Positions 24,877-33,207 of a stretch of 64,000 bases of DNA are shown here, in pieces. Source of the DNA: Actinoplanes sp. M2I2 (GTDB lineage Bacteria; Actinomycetota; Actinomycetes; Mycobacteriales; Micromonosporaceae). Position numbers and translations under genes: made by a program. Every line of letters starts with the position of its first letter. The first letter of the stretch is position 1. The notes under the pieces are model-generated. The model was not told the origin of the DNA. It was given only the letters and a program-made list of their open reading frames with translations, and did no database searches. Where the stretch lies: NCBI RefSeq assembly GCF_023544445.1, contig NZ_JALPVJ010000035.1, forward strand, positions 1 through 64,000, given 5' to 3'.

Positions 24877-27535
24877 CGCCCAGCTTGGGGTAGGCGTTGT
24901 AGAGGTGGGTACCGACGGTGCGCGGTGACATGCGCAGGTGGGTCGCGATCTCGATGTTGCTCAGGCCCTCGGCCGCCAGCCGGACGATCCGCTGCTGCTG
25001 AGGGCTGAGCGAGCCGAGCGGACCGGTGACATCCGACGACTCCCCGGCCGCGGACAGCTCGATGCGAGCGAGTTCGGCCAGTCCCTCGGCGCCCAGCCGA
25101 TCGAGCAGCACCACCGCCTCAGACAGGTGCTCCCGAGCCGCGACGACCCGGCGTTGGCGGCGCAGCCAGGCGCCGTAGTGCATCCGGGCCAGGGCCCGCT
25201 CGAACGGCCAGGCTTCGCCGGCCGGGTCGTCGACCGCGCCCCGGAAACCCGCCTCGCTGTTCTCGTCGTCGGTCAGCATGGCGCGGATCTGCGCATGGCG
25301 CATCCGCCGGCGCGCGTTGTCCGGCCCGGCGCAGGCGTCGAGCACCCGCAGCGCCTCCGCGGCCCGGCCGGTACGCACCGCGGTCACCGCCAGGCCCAGG
25401 AGCATGTGGCCGGTGAAGTCCGGGTACAGCGCGCCGCCGTTTGGTCCGAACAGCGCGCGGTGGTGCCGGTAGGCCGCCTCGTGGTCACCCTCAGCGAAGG
25501 CGGCGATGCCCAGGGCCTGACGCAGGCGCGCGGCCACCCGGCGATTCTGGTGGAGGTCGACGCGGGTCCACACCGACTCCGCCAGGCTGCGCGCACCCGG
25601 GCCGTCGCCGCGCAGGGCGGCCAGGGTGGCCCGCATGGCCACCACCTCCACCTCGAGCAGGCGCAGGTCCGCAGCGTCGCAGGCGGCCTGCGCCCGGGCG
25701 ATGAGCGCGTCCGCCTCCGGCCACCGCCCCGCATCGATCAGGCTGCTGGCCAGCGGCAGGAAGAGCTCCGGGAGTTCGGCCACCCCGTCGGACCAGGTCC
25801 GGGCCAGGGCCGCCTGACGCAGCGCGGTCGCGGTGGTGGTCTCCCCGGCGATGTCGGCGGCGTCCGCGACCCAGGTCGCGTGCAGAGCAGTGAGGCGGTC
25901 GGCGATCGGCCCGGCGGGCGGCAGCGCGGCCGACTGGGCGTACGGGTCGATGGCCGCGCTGACGGCAGCACGCATCACCCGTATTCCGGGATCGGCGGCG
26001 GCCGGATCCGTCTCCCGCAGAAGCCGGCGGGCGATCGACCGGTGCTCGTCGATACCGGACAGACGGGAGACCAGAGCCGCGGCGGAAGCCAGCCGCAACC
26101 GCTCCACGGCGTCACCCGGAGGCCGCTCGTGGGTCCGGGCGAGCAGAAGGTCCATCGCCTCCCGCTGCCGGGCGCTGCGGCACAGCGCCAGCGTCACCTC
26201 CGCGGTGGCAACCGGGGTGACCGCTGCGGGGTCCCGGCGCCGGGCCTCGGCGTACAGCTCCCGCACCCAGCCGGAATGGCCGGTCACGCCGGCGCTGAGC
26301 AGCGCCGTCGCGTACCGGCCGGCCGCCACTGCGGGATCCGGGGACAAACCGGCCGCCAGGTGCAGGGCCTCGGCATGCTCGGCGTGCGCACCGCTTCGCC
26401 GGGCCTGCTCGCCGCCCAGCTCCAGAGCGGCGGCGACCGGCTCGGCGAGCCCGCTGGTGGCCGCGGCCAGGTGCCGGGCCCGCAGCAGCGAACCGGCCGG
26501 GAGCACCGCCGCGAACTGCCGGTGCAGCTCGGCGCGTTCCACGGCCGGCCGGGACAGGTAGGCCGCCATCCCGGCCAGCGGGTCGGCGAAGCGCACCGCC
26601 CCGCCGTCCGGTTCCAGCAGCCCGGTGGCGACCACCTCGTCGAGGGCGGCCCGGCCGGCCGACGCGGCGATCAGCACCACCGGCACAGACTCGTCGCCGA
26701 GCGTCGCGCTGACGTAACCGGCCAGGCGGCGGGTCGACTCGTCCAGATCGTCGAGCAGGGCCGCATACCGTTGCCGCAGCTGCTCCGCCCAGGTCGACGG
26801 CGGCCGCAGCACCTCGGCGGTGGTGGCGTTCGGGAACAGGGTGGCGAGGTCGGCGATGGCCTGCGGCTTTCCCGCGGTCAGCTGCAGCAGCCGGCGCCGG
26901 GCGCGCCCGGTGACCTCGGACAGCCGGGTCGCGAGCAGCCGGGCCGCGGCCACCTCCGGCAACGGGTCGAGCCGCAGGACATCCACCCCGGCGGGCACCA
27001 CCGACGCCGCGGCGGACCGGCGGACGCCGAGCAGCATGACCAGCGGACCCGGCGGCGGTGCGACGATCAGATCCGACAGCACCTGAGCCGACACCGGGTC
27101 GGCCAGGTGCAGGTCGTCGACGGTCATCAGGGTCGGCCCCGGCTGCAGCCTGATCAGGGCGCGCAGACTGAGCGCGAGAGCGCGGGCCAGCTCGTCGTGG
27201 CCTTGCGGCTGCAGGTTCAGGGCGTCCACCGCCAATGAGCGGGCCGCCGACGGCAGCTCGGGGACCGATCGCCGCAGGGCGATCAGCAGCCGCTGGGCCG
27301 TCAGGCCCCCGAGGTCCTTCTCGTCCTGATGCCCGGCGGTGCACAGCACCCGGAAGGTCCTCTGCCGCGCCACGCGGGCCGCGACGGTCAGCAGGGCCGA
27401 GGTACCAGCGCCCGCGTCGCCGACGATCGCCAGCCGGGCGCCACCGCGCCGGACGGGATCGAGAATCGCATCGATGGTGGACCATTCGTCAGCGCGGCCG
27501 AGCAGGTCCGGCGGCGCGGTCTCTGTCGTGTTGAT
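24839..27535 (-). CDS. LAL-type LuxR-family regulator 5 (898 aa), degenerate P-loop and apparent ATC start
   Basis: Architecture as in the other LALs, with HTH LSNIEIATHLRMSPRTVGTHLYNAYPKLGV at the C-terminus. Two oddities stand out. Walker A reads GDAGAGTS (39-46): the lysine is threonine, so ATP binding is doubtful. And the expected N-terminus (NTTETAPPDLLGRADEWSTID) is open but has no ATG, GTG or TTG; an ATC stands exactly 7 bp after GGAG at 27,535, where a start belongs. The first conventional start, GTG 27,373, would remove the whole P-loop. It follows LAL6 by 17 bp and is probably in the same transcript. It could be a poorly translated gene, a partner subunit for LAL6, or early decay. 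Confidence 0.75.
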   Translation of the reverse strand: MNTTETAPPDLLGRADEWSTIDAILDPVRRGGARLAIVGDAGAGTSALLTVAARVARQRTFRVLCTAGHQDEKDLGGLTAQRLLIALRRSVPELPSAARSLAVDALNLQPQGHDELARALALSLRALIRLQPGPTLMTVDDLHLADPVSAQVLSDLIVAPPPGPLVMLLGVRRSAAASVVPAGVDVLRLDPLPEVAAARLLATRLSEVTGRARRRLLQLTAGKPQAIADLATLFPNATTAEVLRPPSTWAEQLRQRYAALLDDLDESTRRLAGYVSATLGDESVPVVLIAASAGRAALDEVVATGLLEPDGGAVRFADPLAGMAAYLSRPAVERAELHRQFAAVLPAGSLLRARHLAAATSGLAEPVAAALELGGEQARRSGAHAEHAEALHLAAGLSPDPAVAAGRYATALLSAGVTGHSGWVRELYAEARRRDPAAVTPVATAEVTLALCRSARQREAMDLLLARTHERPPGDAVERLRLASAAALVSRLSGIDEHRSIARRLLRETDPAAADPGIRVMRAAVSAAIDPYAQSAALPPAGPIADRLTALHATWVADAADIAGETTTATALRQAALARTWSDGVAELPELFLPLASSLIDAGRWPEADALIARAQAACDAADLRLLEVEVVAMRATLAALRGDGPGARSLAESVWTRVDLHQNRRVAARLRQALGIAAFAEGDHEAAYRHHRALFGPNGGALYPDFTGHMLLGLAVTAVRTGRAAEALRVLDACAGPDNARRRMRHAQIRAMLTDDENSEAGFRGAVDDPAGEAWPFERALARMHYGAWLRRQRRVVAAREHLSEAVVLLDRLGAEGLAELARIELSAAGESSDVTGPLGSLSPQQQRIVRLAAEGLSNIEIATHLRMSPRTVGTHLYNAYPKLGVSSRQELNTLLR

Positions 27536-27552
27536 AGCCGGTCTCCAACCGG

Positions 27553-30234
27553 TCAGGCGGCCACCACCGCGCCGCGCAACTGGGCGCGGCGGGTGATGCC
27601 CAGCTTCGGGAAGATCTGATAGAGGTGGAAACTGACTGTTCGCGGGGCGATCTTGACCTGGGTCGCGATGTCGCGATTCGACAGTCCGTCCGCGGCCAGC
27701 CGCGCGATCCGTTGCTGTTGCGGCGTCAGCGCGGTGAAAGGCGCCTCACCGGTGACCGGCGCCCGGACGCCGACGGCGCGCGACTTCTCCCGCACGACGG
27801 CGGCCTCGTGCGAGGCGCCGGCCCGGACCAGGATGTCCAGCGCGGCGACCAGCAGGGGCCGAGCCTGGGAATACCGCCGCTGGGCCGACAACCGATGGGC
27901 GTACGCGGTTTGGGCGGTCGCGTACTCGTGCGGCCACCGGTCTGCCGCGTCCAGTCTCGCCAGCAGCGCCGTCATCCGCCGGCCCGCCGCTTCGTCGTGC
28001 GGGTGCAGCAGCGCCGACGCGACCTGCCACGACCACTCCCGGCGATCCGTCGGGCGCGCCGCGCGGGCCCGGGCCAGGCGGAGCACCCCGGCGACCTCGG
28101 GCCGGCGGCCGGCGACCACGGCGGCCGCGGCGAGCTCGACGACCGAGCGCTGCGCCATCAGGTAGTGCAGCGGTGATCCGTCCGGCGCGAACATCTGCAG
28201 GTACGTCGTACACGCCTGGTCGATGTCGCCGGCCGCGGCGGCGAGCTGCCCGGCGGCTCTCAACCGCAGGTAGCGCACCAGTCGGCTGCCGGCCGGACCG
28301 GCGGCCGCGTCCCGGTCGAGCAGCGTGCGAGCCTCGTCGAGCTCGCCCCGGCGAATCAGCACGGTGGCCTGCTGCGCGGCCAGAGCCCGCCGCACCACCG
28401 CGAACCGGTTGCCGCCGACGAAGTCGGTCGCGTCCCGCAACGCCGTCGCCGCCTCGTCGAGGAAGCCGCATTCCAGGAGCACCTCGGTGAACAGCACGGT
28501 GGCCAGCGCCGAGACGCCGTACGACTGGTCGGTCCGCGCCCACTCCAACGCCCGGCGGTAGTGGTCGACGGCGATCTCGGTGTCGTCGGTGACCCACGCG
28601 ATTCCGGCCACCGACATGAGCCGCGCACGCTCGGCTCCGTGTTCGACCGGTTCCATCAGCGGCGAGTTCTGCAGGGCGCCGTGGCGTCCCGTCCAGCCCG
28701 CGGGATCCGCCACCGCGTCGGCCAGCGCGATGGGGAACGACGGCGGTTGCGTGCCGCGGCGGTCCGGGCCGAATCGGTTGATCAGCCGGCCCAGCGCGCT
28801 CACGTCGGCGGGATGGCCGTCGCTGAGCACGGACCGGGCCGCGAGCGAGAGCAGGCCCGACACGTGCTCCGGATCCGCCAGTGGCGCGGCCAGCAACCGG
28901 TTCAGCCGGCCGAGGACGGTCCGGCCGGGCCGGAACATCGCGGTGTTGCCGAGGGCCATCGCGGTGGCGGCGTGCCGGGCCGGGTCGTCGTCGTGCGCCC
29001 GCATCCGGTCCCACAGGTCTAACGCCCAGGCGATGTCGCCGCTGCGGTCGGCCTCAGCCGCCGCCCGGCCGTACAACCGGGCTGCGTCCTGTTCGTCGGT
29101 GCTCCACTGCGCGGCCCGTTCCAGCATCGCCGCGGCGTCCAGGCCCCGGCCGTGCCGCGCGGCAGACTCGGCGGCGCGTTCGAATACCGCGGCCCCGTCG
29201 TCGTCGGTCGGCTCCACCAGGTGGGCGGCGTGCCAGTCACGCAGCGGTGCGTCCGCCGGCAGCACGCCGACCAGGGCGGCATGCGCATCGTGCCGCGCGC
29301 TGGGCGCGGCGGTGAACAGACACCGGATCCGGTCCATCGGGTGCACGAACCTCAGACGGCCCGCCACCACCGAGATCAGCCCGGCTTCCTCCGCGGGCCG
29401 GCAGTCCGGAAGACCCGCTCCGGCCGCGCTCAACAGGATGCCGAGGTCCTCCTCCTCGGTGGTCGCCGCCACCAGCAGGAGCCGGCGCGTGACGGTCGGC
29501 AGCGCGCCGAGATCGCCCGCGACCTCGCCGCCGAACGGGTCGGCCGCCGGGTCGGCCACCCTGACGAGCCGGGTGATCACCTCCGGGTTGCCGCGGGCGA
29601 GCCGGAGAATGTCAGCGCGCATCCGACCGGTCGGCGCCTGCGGCAGACCGTCCAGCAGGCCGGCCGCCGCGGTCGCGCTCAGCGCCGGCACCGGGAGCAA
29701 CCGGATACCCTCGTGCGGCCGGCCGAAGCCCGCGACGGTGCGCGAGGCCAGCAGGACGACCAGGCGCTCGCCGGACATACGGCGCGCGACGAACCTCAGC
29801 AGCGACATCGTCTCGTCGTCCTCGGCCGCCACGTCGTCGAGCACGACCAGCACCGGGCCCCCGCGACACAGGAACTTCACGACGGCCAGCACCGCCATTC
29901 GCAGGGGCACCGGGCCGGGCGCCTGCGGACCACCGGCAAGCCGCTGGGCCAGCGGCCGGCGCAGCCCCTCGGGCAGCCGGTCGGTCGCCGCGAGCAACGA
30001 GGTCAGCAGCACCTCTTCGGCCGACGTCGCGGCCGCCTGACCGCCGACCACCAGGAAACCCGCCGACCGCGCCATGGTGATTCCACGACGCAGCAGCACG
30101 GTCTTGCCGATCCCTGCGTCGCCGACCAGCGCCACCATCCGTGGGCCGCCGACACTGTCGTGCAGGGCTGCGAGGAGAGAGCGCTCCTCGGCGGCCCGTC
30201 CAGGCAACGCGGCTCCGTCCACCGGCTCCGTCAC
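27553..30234 (-). CDS. LAL-type LuxR-family regulator 6 (893 aa)
   Basis: Walker A GDAGIGKT (38-45) is intact; the Walker B segment is VVLDDVAAED, lacking the QW/HW of its relatives. The middle is TPR-like. The HTH (LSNRDIATQVKIAPRTVSFHLYQIFPKLGI) has a recognition helix clearly different from LAL2, 3, 4 and 7, so it may bind another site. GTG 30,234 is chosen for the GGAGG 8 bp upstream; the longer frame is leader sequence. Box B lies 51 bp upstream and box A 175 bp upstream. LAL5 follows after 17 bp. Confidence 0.9.
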   Translation of the reverse strand: MTEPVDGAALPGRAAEERSLLAALHDSVGGPRMVALVGDAGIGKTVLLRRGITMARSAGFLVVGGQAAATSAEEVLLTSLLAATDRLPEGLRRPLAQRLAGGPQAPGPVPLRMAVLAVVKFLCRGGPVLVVLDDVAAEDDETMSLLRFVARRMSGERLVVLLASRTVAGFGRPHEGIRLLPVPALSATAAAGLLDGLPQAPTGRMRADILRLARGNPEVITRLVRVADPAADPFGGEVAGDLGALPTVTRRLLLVAATTEEEDLGILLSAAGAGLPDCRPAEEAGLISVVAGRLRFVHPMDRIRCLFTAAPSARHDAHAALVGVLPADAPLRDWHAAHLVEPTDDDGAAVFERAAESAARHGRGLDAAAMLERAAQWSTDEQDAARLYGRAAAEADRSGDIAWALDLWDRMRAHDDDPARHAATAMALGNTAMFRPGRTVLGRLNRLLAAPLADPEHVSGLLSLAARSVLSDGHPADVSALGRLINRFGPDRRGTQPPSFPIALADAVADPAGWTGRHGALQNSPLMEPVEHGAERARLMSVAGIAWVTDDTEIAVDHYRRALEWARTDQSYGVSALATVLFTEVLLECGFLDEAATALRDATDFVGGNRFAVVRRALAAQQATVLIRRGELDEARTLLDRDAAAGPAGSRLVRYLRLRAAGQLAAAAGDIDQACTTYLQMFAPDGSPLHYLMAQRSVVELAAAAVVAGRRPEVAGVLRLARARAARPTDRREWSWQVASALLHPHDEAAGRRMTALLARLDAADRWPHEYATAQTAYAHRLSAQRRYSQARPLLVAALDILVRAGASHEAAVVREKSRAVGVRAPVTGEAPFTALTPQQQRIARLAADGLSNRDIATQVKIAPRTVSFHLYQIFPKLGITRRAQLRGAVVAA

Positions 30235-30284
30235 ACCAACCACCTCCGTTCCTCCGCCATCTTCAGCGCGGGGGTGGAGCCGCT

Positions 30285-30302
30285 GGTATACGTCCCGTGA
30301 CC
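30285..30302 (-). promoter_or_regulatory. Box B element in the LAL6 leader/promoter
   Basis: Read toward LAL6: GGTCACGGGACGTATACC. It shares the 10-mer GACGTATACC with the LAL1 promoter (11,952-11,969). Confidence 0.4.
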
Positions 30303-30408
30303 TATGCACTAGCGACCTGCACCACATACGTCGGCGGACGGCACCGCCCGCGCTGGTGCGATGACCGGCGGCACCAGCCGAAACGGGTCCGTTCACGGGC
30401 CCCGGCCG

Positions 30409-30420
30409 AGTCGTTCTACT
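30409..30420. promoter_or_regulatory. Box A site between LAL6 and LAL7
   Basis: AGTCGTTCTACT; the 15 bp 30,411-30,425 equal 7,889-7,903. It is 175 bp from the LAL6 GTG, farther than the other boxes, and lies just beyond the 3' end of LAL7. Confidence 0.5.
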
Positions 30421-30435
30421 CATGTCGGAGCCGAC

Positions 30436-30456
30436 GTCTACGTCGATGACGTAGAC
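30436..30456. terminator. Perfect palindrome directly after the LAL7 stop codon
   Basis: GTCTACGTC-GAT-GACGTAGAC: two 9-bp arms and a 3-bp loop, ending at the base before the LAL7 stop. A second short palindrome, GTCGG-AG-CCGAC, lies at 30,424-30,435. No T-run follows. It may be a factor-assisted terminator for LAL7 or an operator. Confidence 0.45.
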
Positions 30457-33192
30457 CTAGCCGAGGCGGGCCAGCGCGCTCCGCAGCTGGGTCCGGTTGC
30501 TGATGCCCAGCTTCGGGAAGACCTTGTACAGGTGGGTCCCGATCGTCCGGTGGGAGAGATAGAGCTGGTCGGCGATCTCCTTGTTGGACAGACCGTCCGC
30601 GGCGAGCTCGACGATGCGCAGCTCCTGCGGGGTGAGCTGGGTGAGCCCGGCCGCCGAGCGGGGCGCGGCGGGCGCGACCCCGGCGGCCCGTAGCTCGGTC
30701 GTGGTGCGCTCCACCCAGGGATGCGCACCTACTGCCTCGAACGCCCGCAAGGCAGCACTGAGCTGCTCACGGGCATCAACGATGCGCTTGCGGCGGCGCA
30801 GCCATTCGCCGTAAGCCAGCCGGGTGCGCGCCACCTCCAGCGTGCCCGGGTTGGCGGCGCTGCCCGCCAGCGCGGCCGCGAAATGCTCCTCGGCGTCCGC
30901 GCCCGGTTCGGCCTGCGCCAGCCCGCGATGGACCAGGTTGTCGAGGTACGGGCTGGCGAACGCCTCGGCGTGCCGGGCGGCCTGCTCCAGCAACGGCAGC
31001 ACCCGGGGCCCGCGGTCGGTCCGTACGGCGGCCTCGGTCAGGTCGGCGAGCGACCACAGGCCGGTGGTGGTGCTGGCCTGGGCGGCGCTCAGGGAGATCC
31101 AGGCGTCCTCGTGCCGGTGCTCGTTGAGGGCGATGAGACCGGCCGACCAGCTCGCCCGGGCCCGGATGAAGGTAACGGCGGGCCCGTCCGCACTTTCCAG
31201 GGCCGTCCGCGCGCGAGCGTTGTCGCCCTGCCAGGCGTAGGCCCGGGCCGCGATCGTCGCCGCGTCTGCGGTGGTGATGCGCAGCCCCAGGTCGGCACCG
31301 AGCCGCAACGCCATCTCGGCGTCGGACAGGCCGTCCCGCAGCTGTCCCGTGCCGATGAGCACCAGCGCCCGCTGGCGAAGCATCCAGGCCTCGTCGCCGG
31401 GCGCGCCGCCGCGGTGGAAGTGATCGACGCCCAGGTTCCAGCACTCGAGCGCGGCCGAGAGGTCGTGCACGGCCTCCAGCACCAGCCCGACCCCGATGAT
31501 CATCTGAGACCGGCTGGGCGATCGCCCGGCCTCCGTCGAGAGGTAGTCCCGAACCCGGCGCACCAGGCCCGGTATCTCGGCCCGGGCCTGTAGGGCGTAG
31601 CGGGCCGGGTCGACCAGCACGTGCCCGACCAGCGCGTGCAGGCTGCCCTCACCGCCGTCCGCCGCGTCGATCGCCCCGATGAGCCGTTCGCGCAGGTCGC
31701 CCGGCAGCACGTGGATCGCCTGGGCGGTGGCCGCCGTGGCCAGCACCCGCAGACGCTGGAGCCGGTTGGCGTGCCCGTCCGGGCCGGCCAGGCGGGCCAC
31801 CAGATCGAGCAGTTCGCCGGTGTTGCGGCCGGGAATCGCGGCGCTGGCACCCAGCGCCACCTCGGTGAGGATCAGCTGGGTGAGCACCTCCGGGTTCTCA
31901 CCCAGCGACCACGCCTCGCGGACCAGCAGCGCACTGTCGGCGACCTCACCGGCCTGCCGGGCGATCTCGGCGGCGGCCGCGAGCCGGCGGGCCCGCTCGG
32001 TCACCGAGGACGACAGCGCGGCCGCCCGGCGCAGGGCGGCGGTCGCCTCGACCAGAGCGCTGCGCTTGCGGGCCCGGGTCGCGCTGTCCTCCAGCGCGGC
32101 GGCCACCTCGTCGTCGAAGTCCGGGGCCGCCGCGGCCGCGTGCCACGCGGCCCGGTCCGGGTCGGTTGCGGCGGCGGCCAGGACGCGGTGGGCGGCCGTC
32201 CGGTCGGCGAACGAGGCGGCGCCGTAGACGGCGGATCGCACCAGTGGATGCCGAAGCAGGATGCGATCACCCGCGACGGTCGCCAGGCGGCATTGTTCGA
32301 TCGGAGCGAGATCCTCGACCCCGAGACCGGCGCCGGCCGCGGCGGCCATCAGATGCCGCAGCGACGACTCGGGGGCCGCGGCGATCAGCAGCAGCATGCG
32401 GCGGCTGTTCTCACCGAGGCCGACCGCATCGGCCAGGAATGCCTGCTCCAGCCGTCTGGTCATCGGCAGCCACCGCTCATCGCCGCCGGGGTGATGACCG
32501 ACCGTCAGCGCCCGGGGCAGCTCGGTCAACGCCAATGGGTTGCCCACGGCCTCCGCCAGCACGAGCGAACGGGTAGGCGCGTCGAGCGCCGGCTCCTGTT
32601 CGCGCAGCAGCAACTCGGACTCGGCCCGGTCGAGCGGGCCGAGCGGGAGCACCGGGACCGACGCGAAGACTTCCGAATCGGGCCGGACCGTCATGATCAG
32701 TAGCACTCGCGCCTGCGACAGCCGGCGGGCAACAAAGGAAATCGCCTGGGCGGTGGAGGCGTCCAGCCACTGGGCGTCCTCGACGACCACCACCAGCGGC
32801 CGGCCGGCCGACAGCTCCTCGAGCAGGCCGAGTACGGCGAGTCCCGTCATCAGCCGGCTCGGCGCCGGCCCGTCGGCCTGGCCGAGTGCCACCTCCAGCG
32901 CCTGCCGTTGCCGCTGCGGAAGAGTGTCCAGCCGATCGATGACCGGGTGCAGGAGTTCGTGCAGGCCGGCGAAGCCCGAGGTCGTCTCGCTGTGCACCCC
33001 GGTGCAGCGCAGCTCGCGGAAACCCCGCTCGGTGGCCACCCGGACCACCGCGTCGACGAGGGTGCTCTTACCGATGCCGGCCTCGCCCTCGACGACCACG
33101 GCCTGCCCGCCGGGCCCGACCGCCTCGAGCAGCTCGCGGAGGCGGGAAAGTTCCTGCTCGCGCCCGATCAGGGTGGGGGTGGGAGCGGACAC
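30457..33192 (-). CDS. LAL-type LuxR-family regulator 7 (911 aa)
   Basis: Walker A GEAGIGKS (36-43), Walker B VVVEDAQWLD, TPR-like middle and a C-terminal HTH (LSNKEIADQLYLSHRTIGTHLYKVFPKLGISNRTQL). The ATG at 33,192 is well placed relative to the LIGREQELSRL entry motif. The gene lies 15 bp after the cyclic-nucleotide/FAD reductase gene and is therefore likely the last cistron of a four-gene operon (enoyl-CoA hydratase homologue, hydrolase, reductase, LAL). That physical link makes the reductase and hydrolase the best candidates for this regulator's own signal chemistry; this is inference. Confidence 0.93.
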   Translation of the reverse strand: MSAPTPTLIGREQELSRLRELLEAVGPGGQAVVVEGEAGIGKSTLVDAVVRVATERGFRELRCTGVHSETTSGFAGLHELLHPVIDRLDTLPQRQRQALEVALGQADGPAPSRLMTGLAVLGLLEELSAGRPLVVVVEDAQWLDASTAQAISFVARRLSQARVLLIMTVRPDSEVFASVPVLPLGPLDRAESELLLREQEPALDAPTRSLVLAEAVGNPLALTELPRALTVGHHPGGDERWLPMTRRLEQAFLADAVGLGENSRRMLLLIAAAPESSLRHLMAAAAGAGLGVEDLAPIEQCRLATVAGDRILLRHPLVRSAVYGAASFADRTAAHRVLAAAATDPDRAAWHAAAAAPDFDDEVAAALEDSATRARKRSALVEATAALRRAAALSSSVTERARRLAAAAEIARQAGEVADSALLVREAWSLGENPEVLTQLILTEVALGASAAIPGRNTGELLDLVARLAGPDGHANRLQRLRVLATAATAQAIHVLPGDLRERLIGAIDAADGGEGSLHALVGHVLVDPARYALQARAEIPGLVRRVRDYLSTEAGRSPSRSQMIIGVGLVLEAVHDLSAALECWNLGVDHFHRGGAPGDEAWMLRQRALVLIGTGQLRDGLSDAEMALRLGADLGLRITTADAATIAARAYAWQGDNARARTALESADGPAVTFIRARASWSAGLIALNEHRHEDAWISLSAAQASTTTGLWSLADLTEAAVRTDRGPRVLPLLEQAARHAEAFASPYLDNLVHRGLAQAEPGADAEEHFAAALAGSAANPGTLEVARTRLAYGEWLRRRKRIVDAREQLSAALRAFEAVGAHPWVERTTTELRAAGVAPAAPRSAAGLTQLTPQELRIVELAADGLSNKEIADQLYLSHRTIGTHLYKVFPKLGISNRTQLRSALARLG

Positions 33193-33207
33193 CTGTCGGA
33201 GTCTAGG

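Noticed and set aside
24938..27238. Plus-strand open frame of 766 codons, Gly/Arg/Gln-rich
   Set aside because: Antisense of LAL5. The degenerate start of LAL5 made me consider it, but no domain or balanced composition is visible.
9190..33192. The region as a polyketide or peptide biosynthetic gene cluster
   Set aside because: LALs often control such clusters, but no synthase, carrier-protein, adenylation or terpene cyclase motif occurs anywhere in the window.
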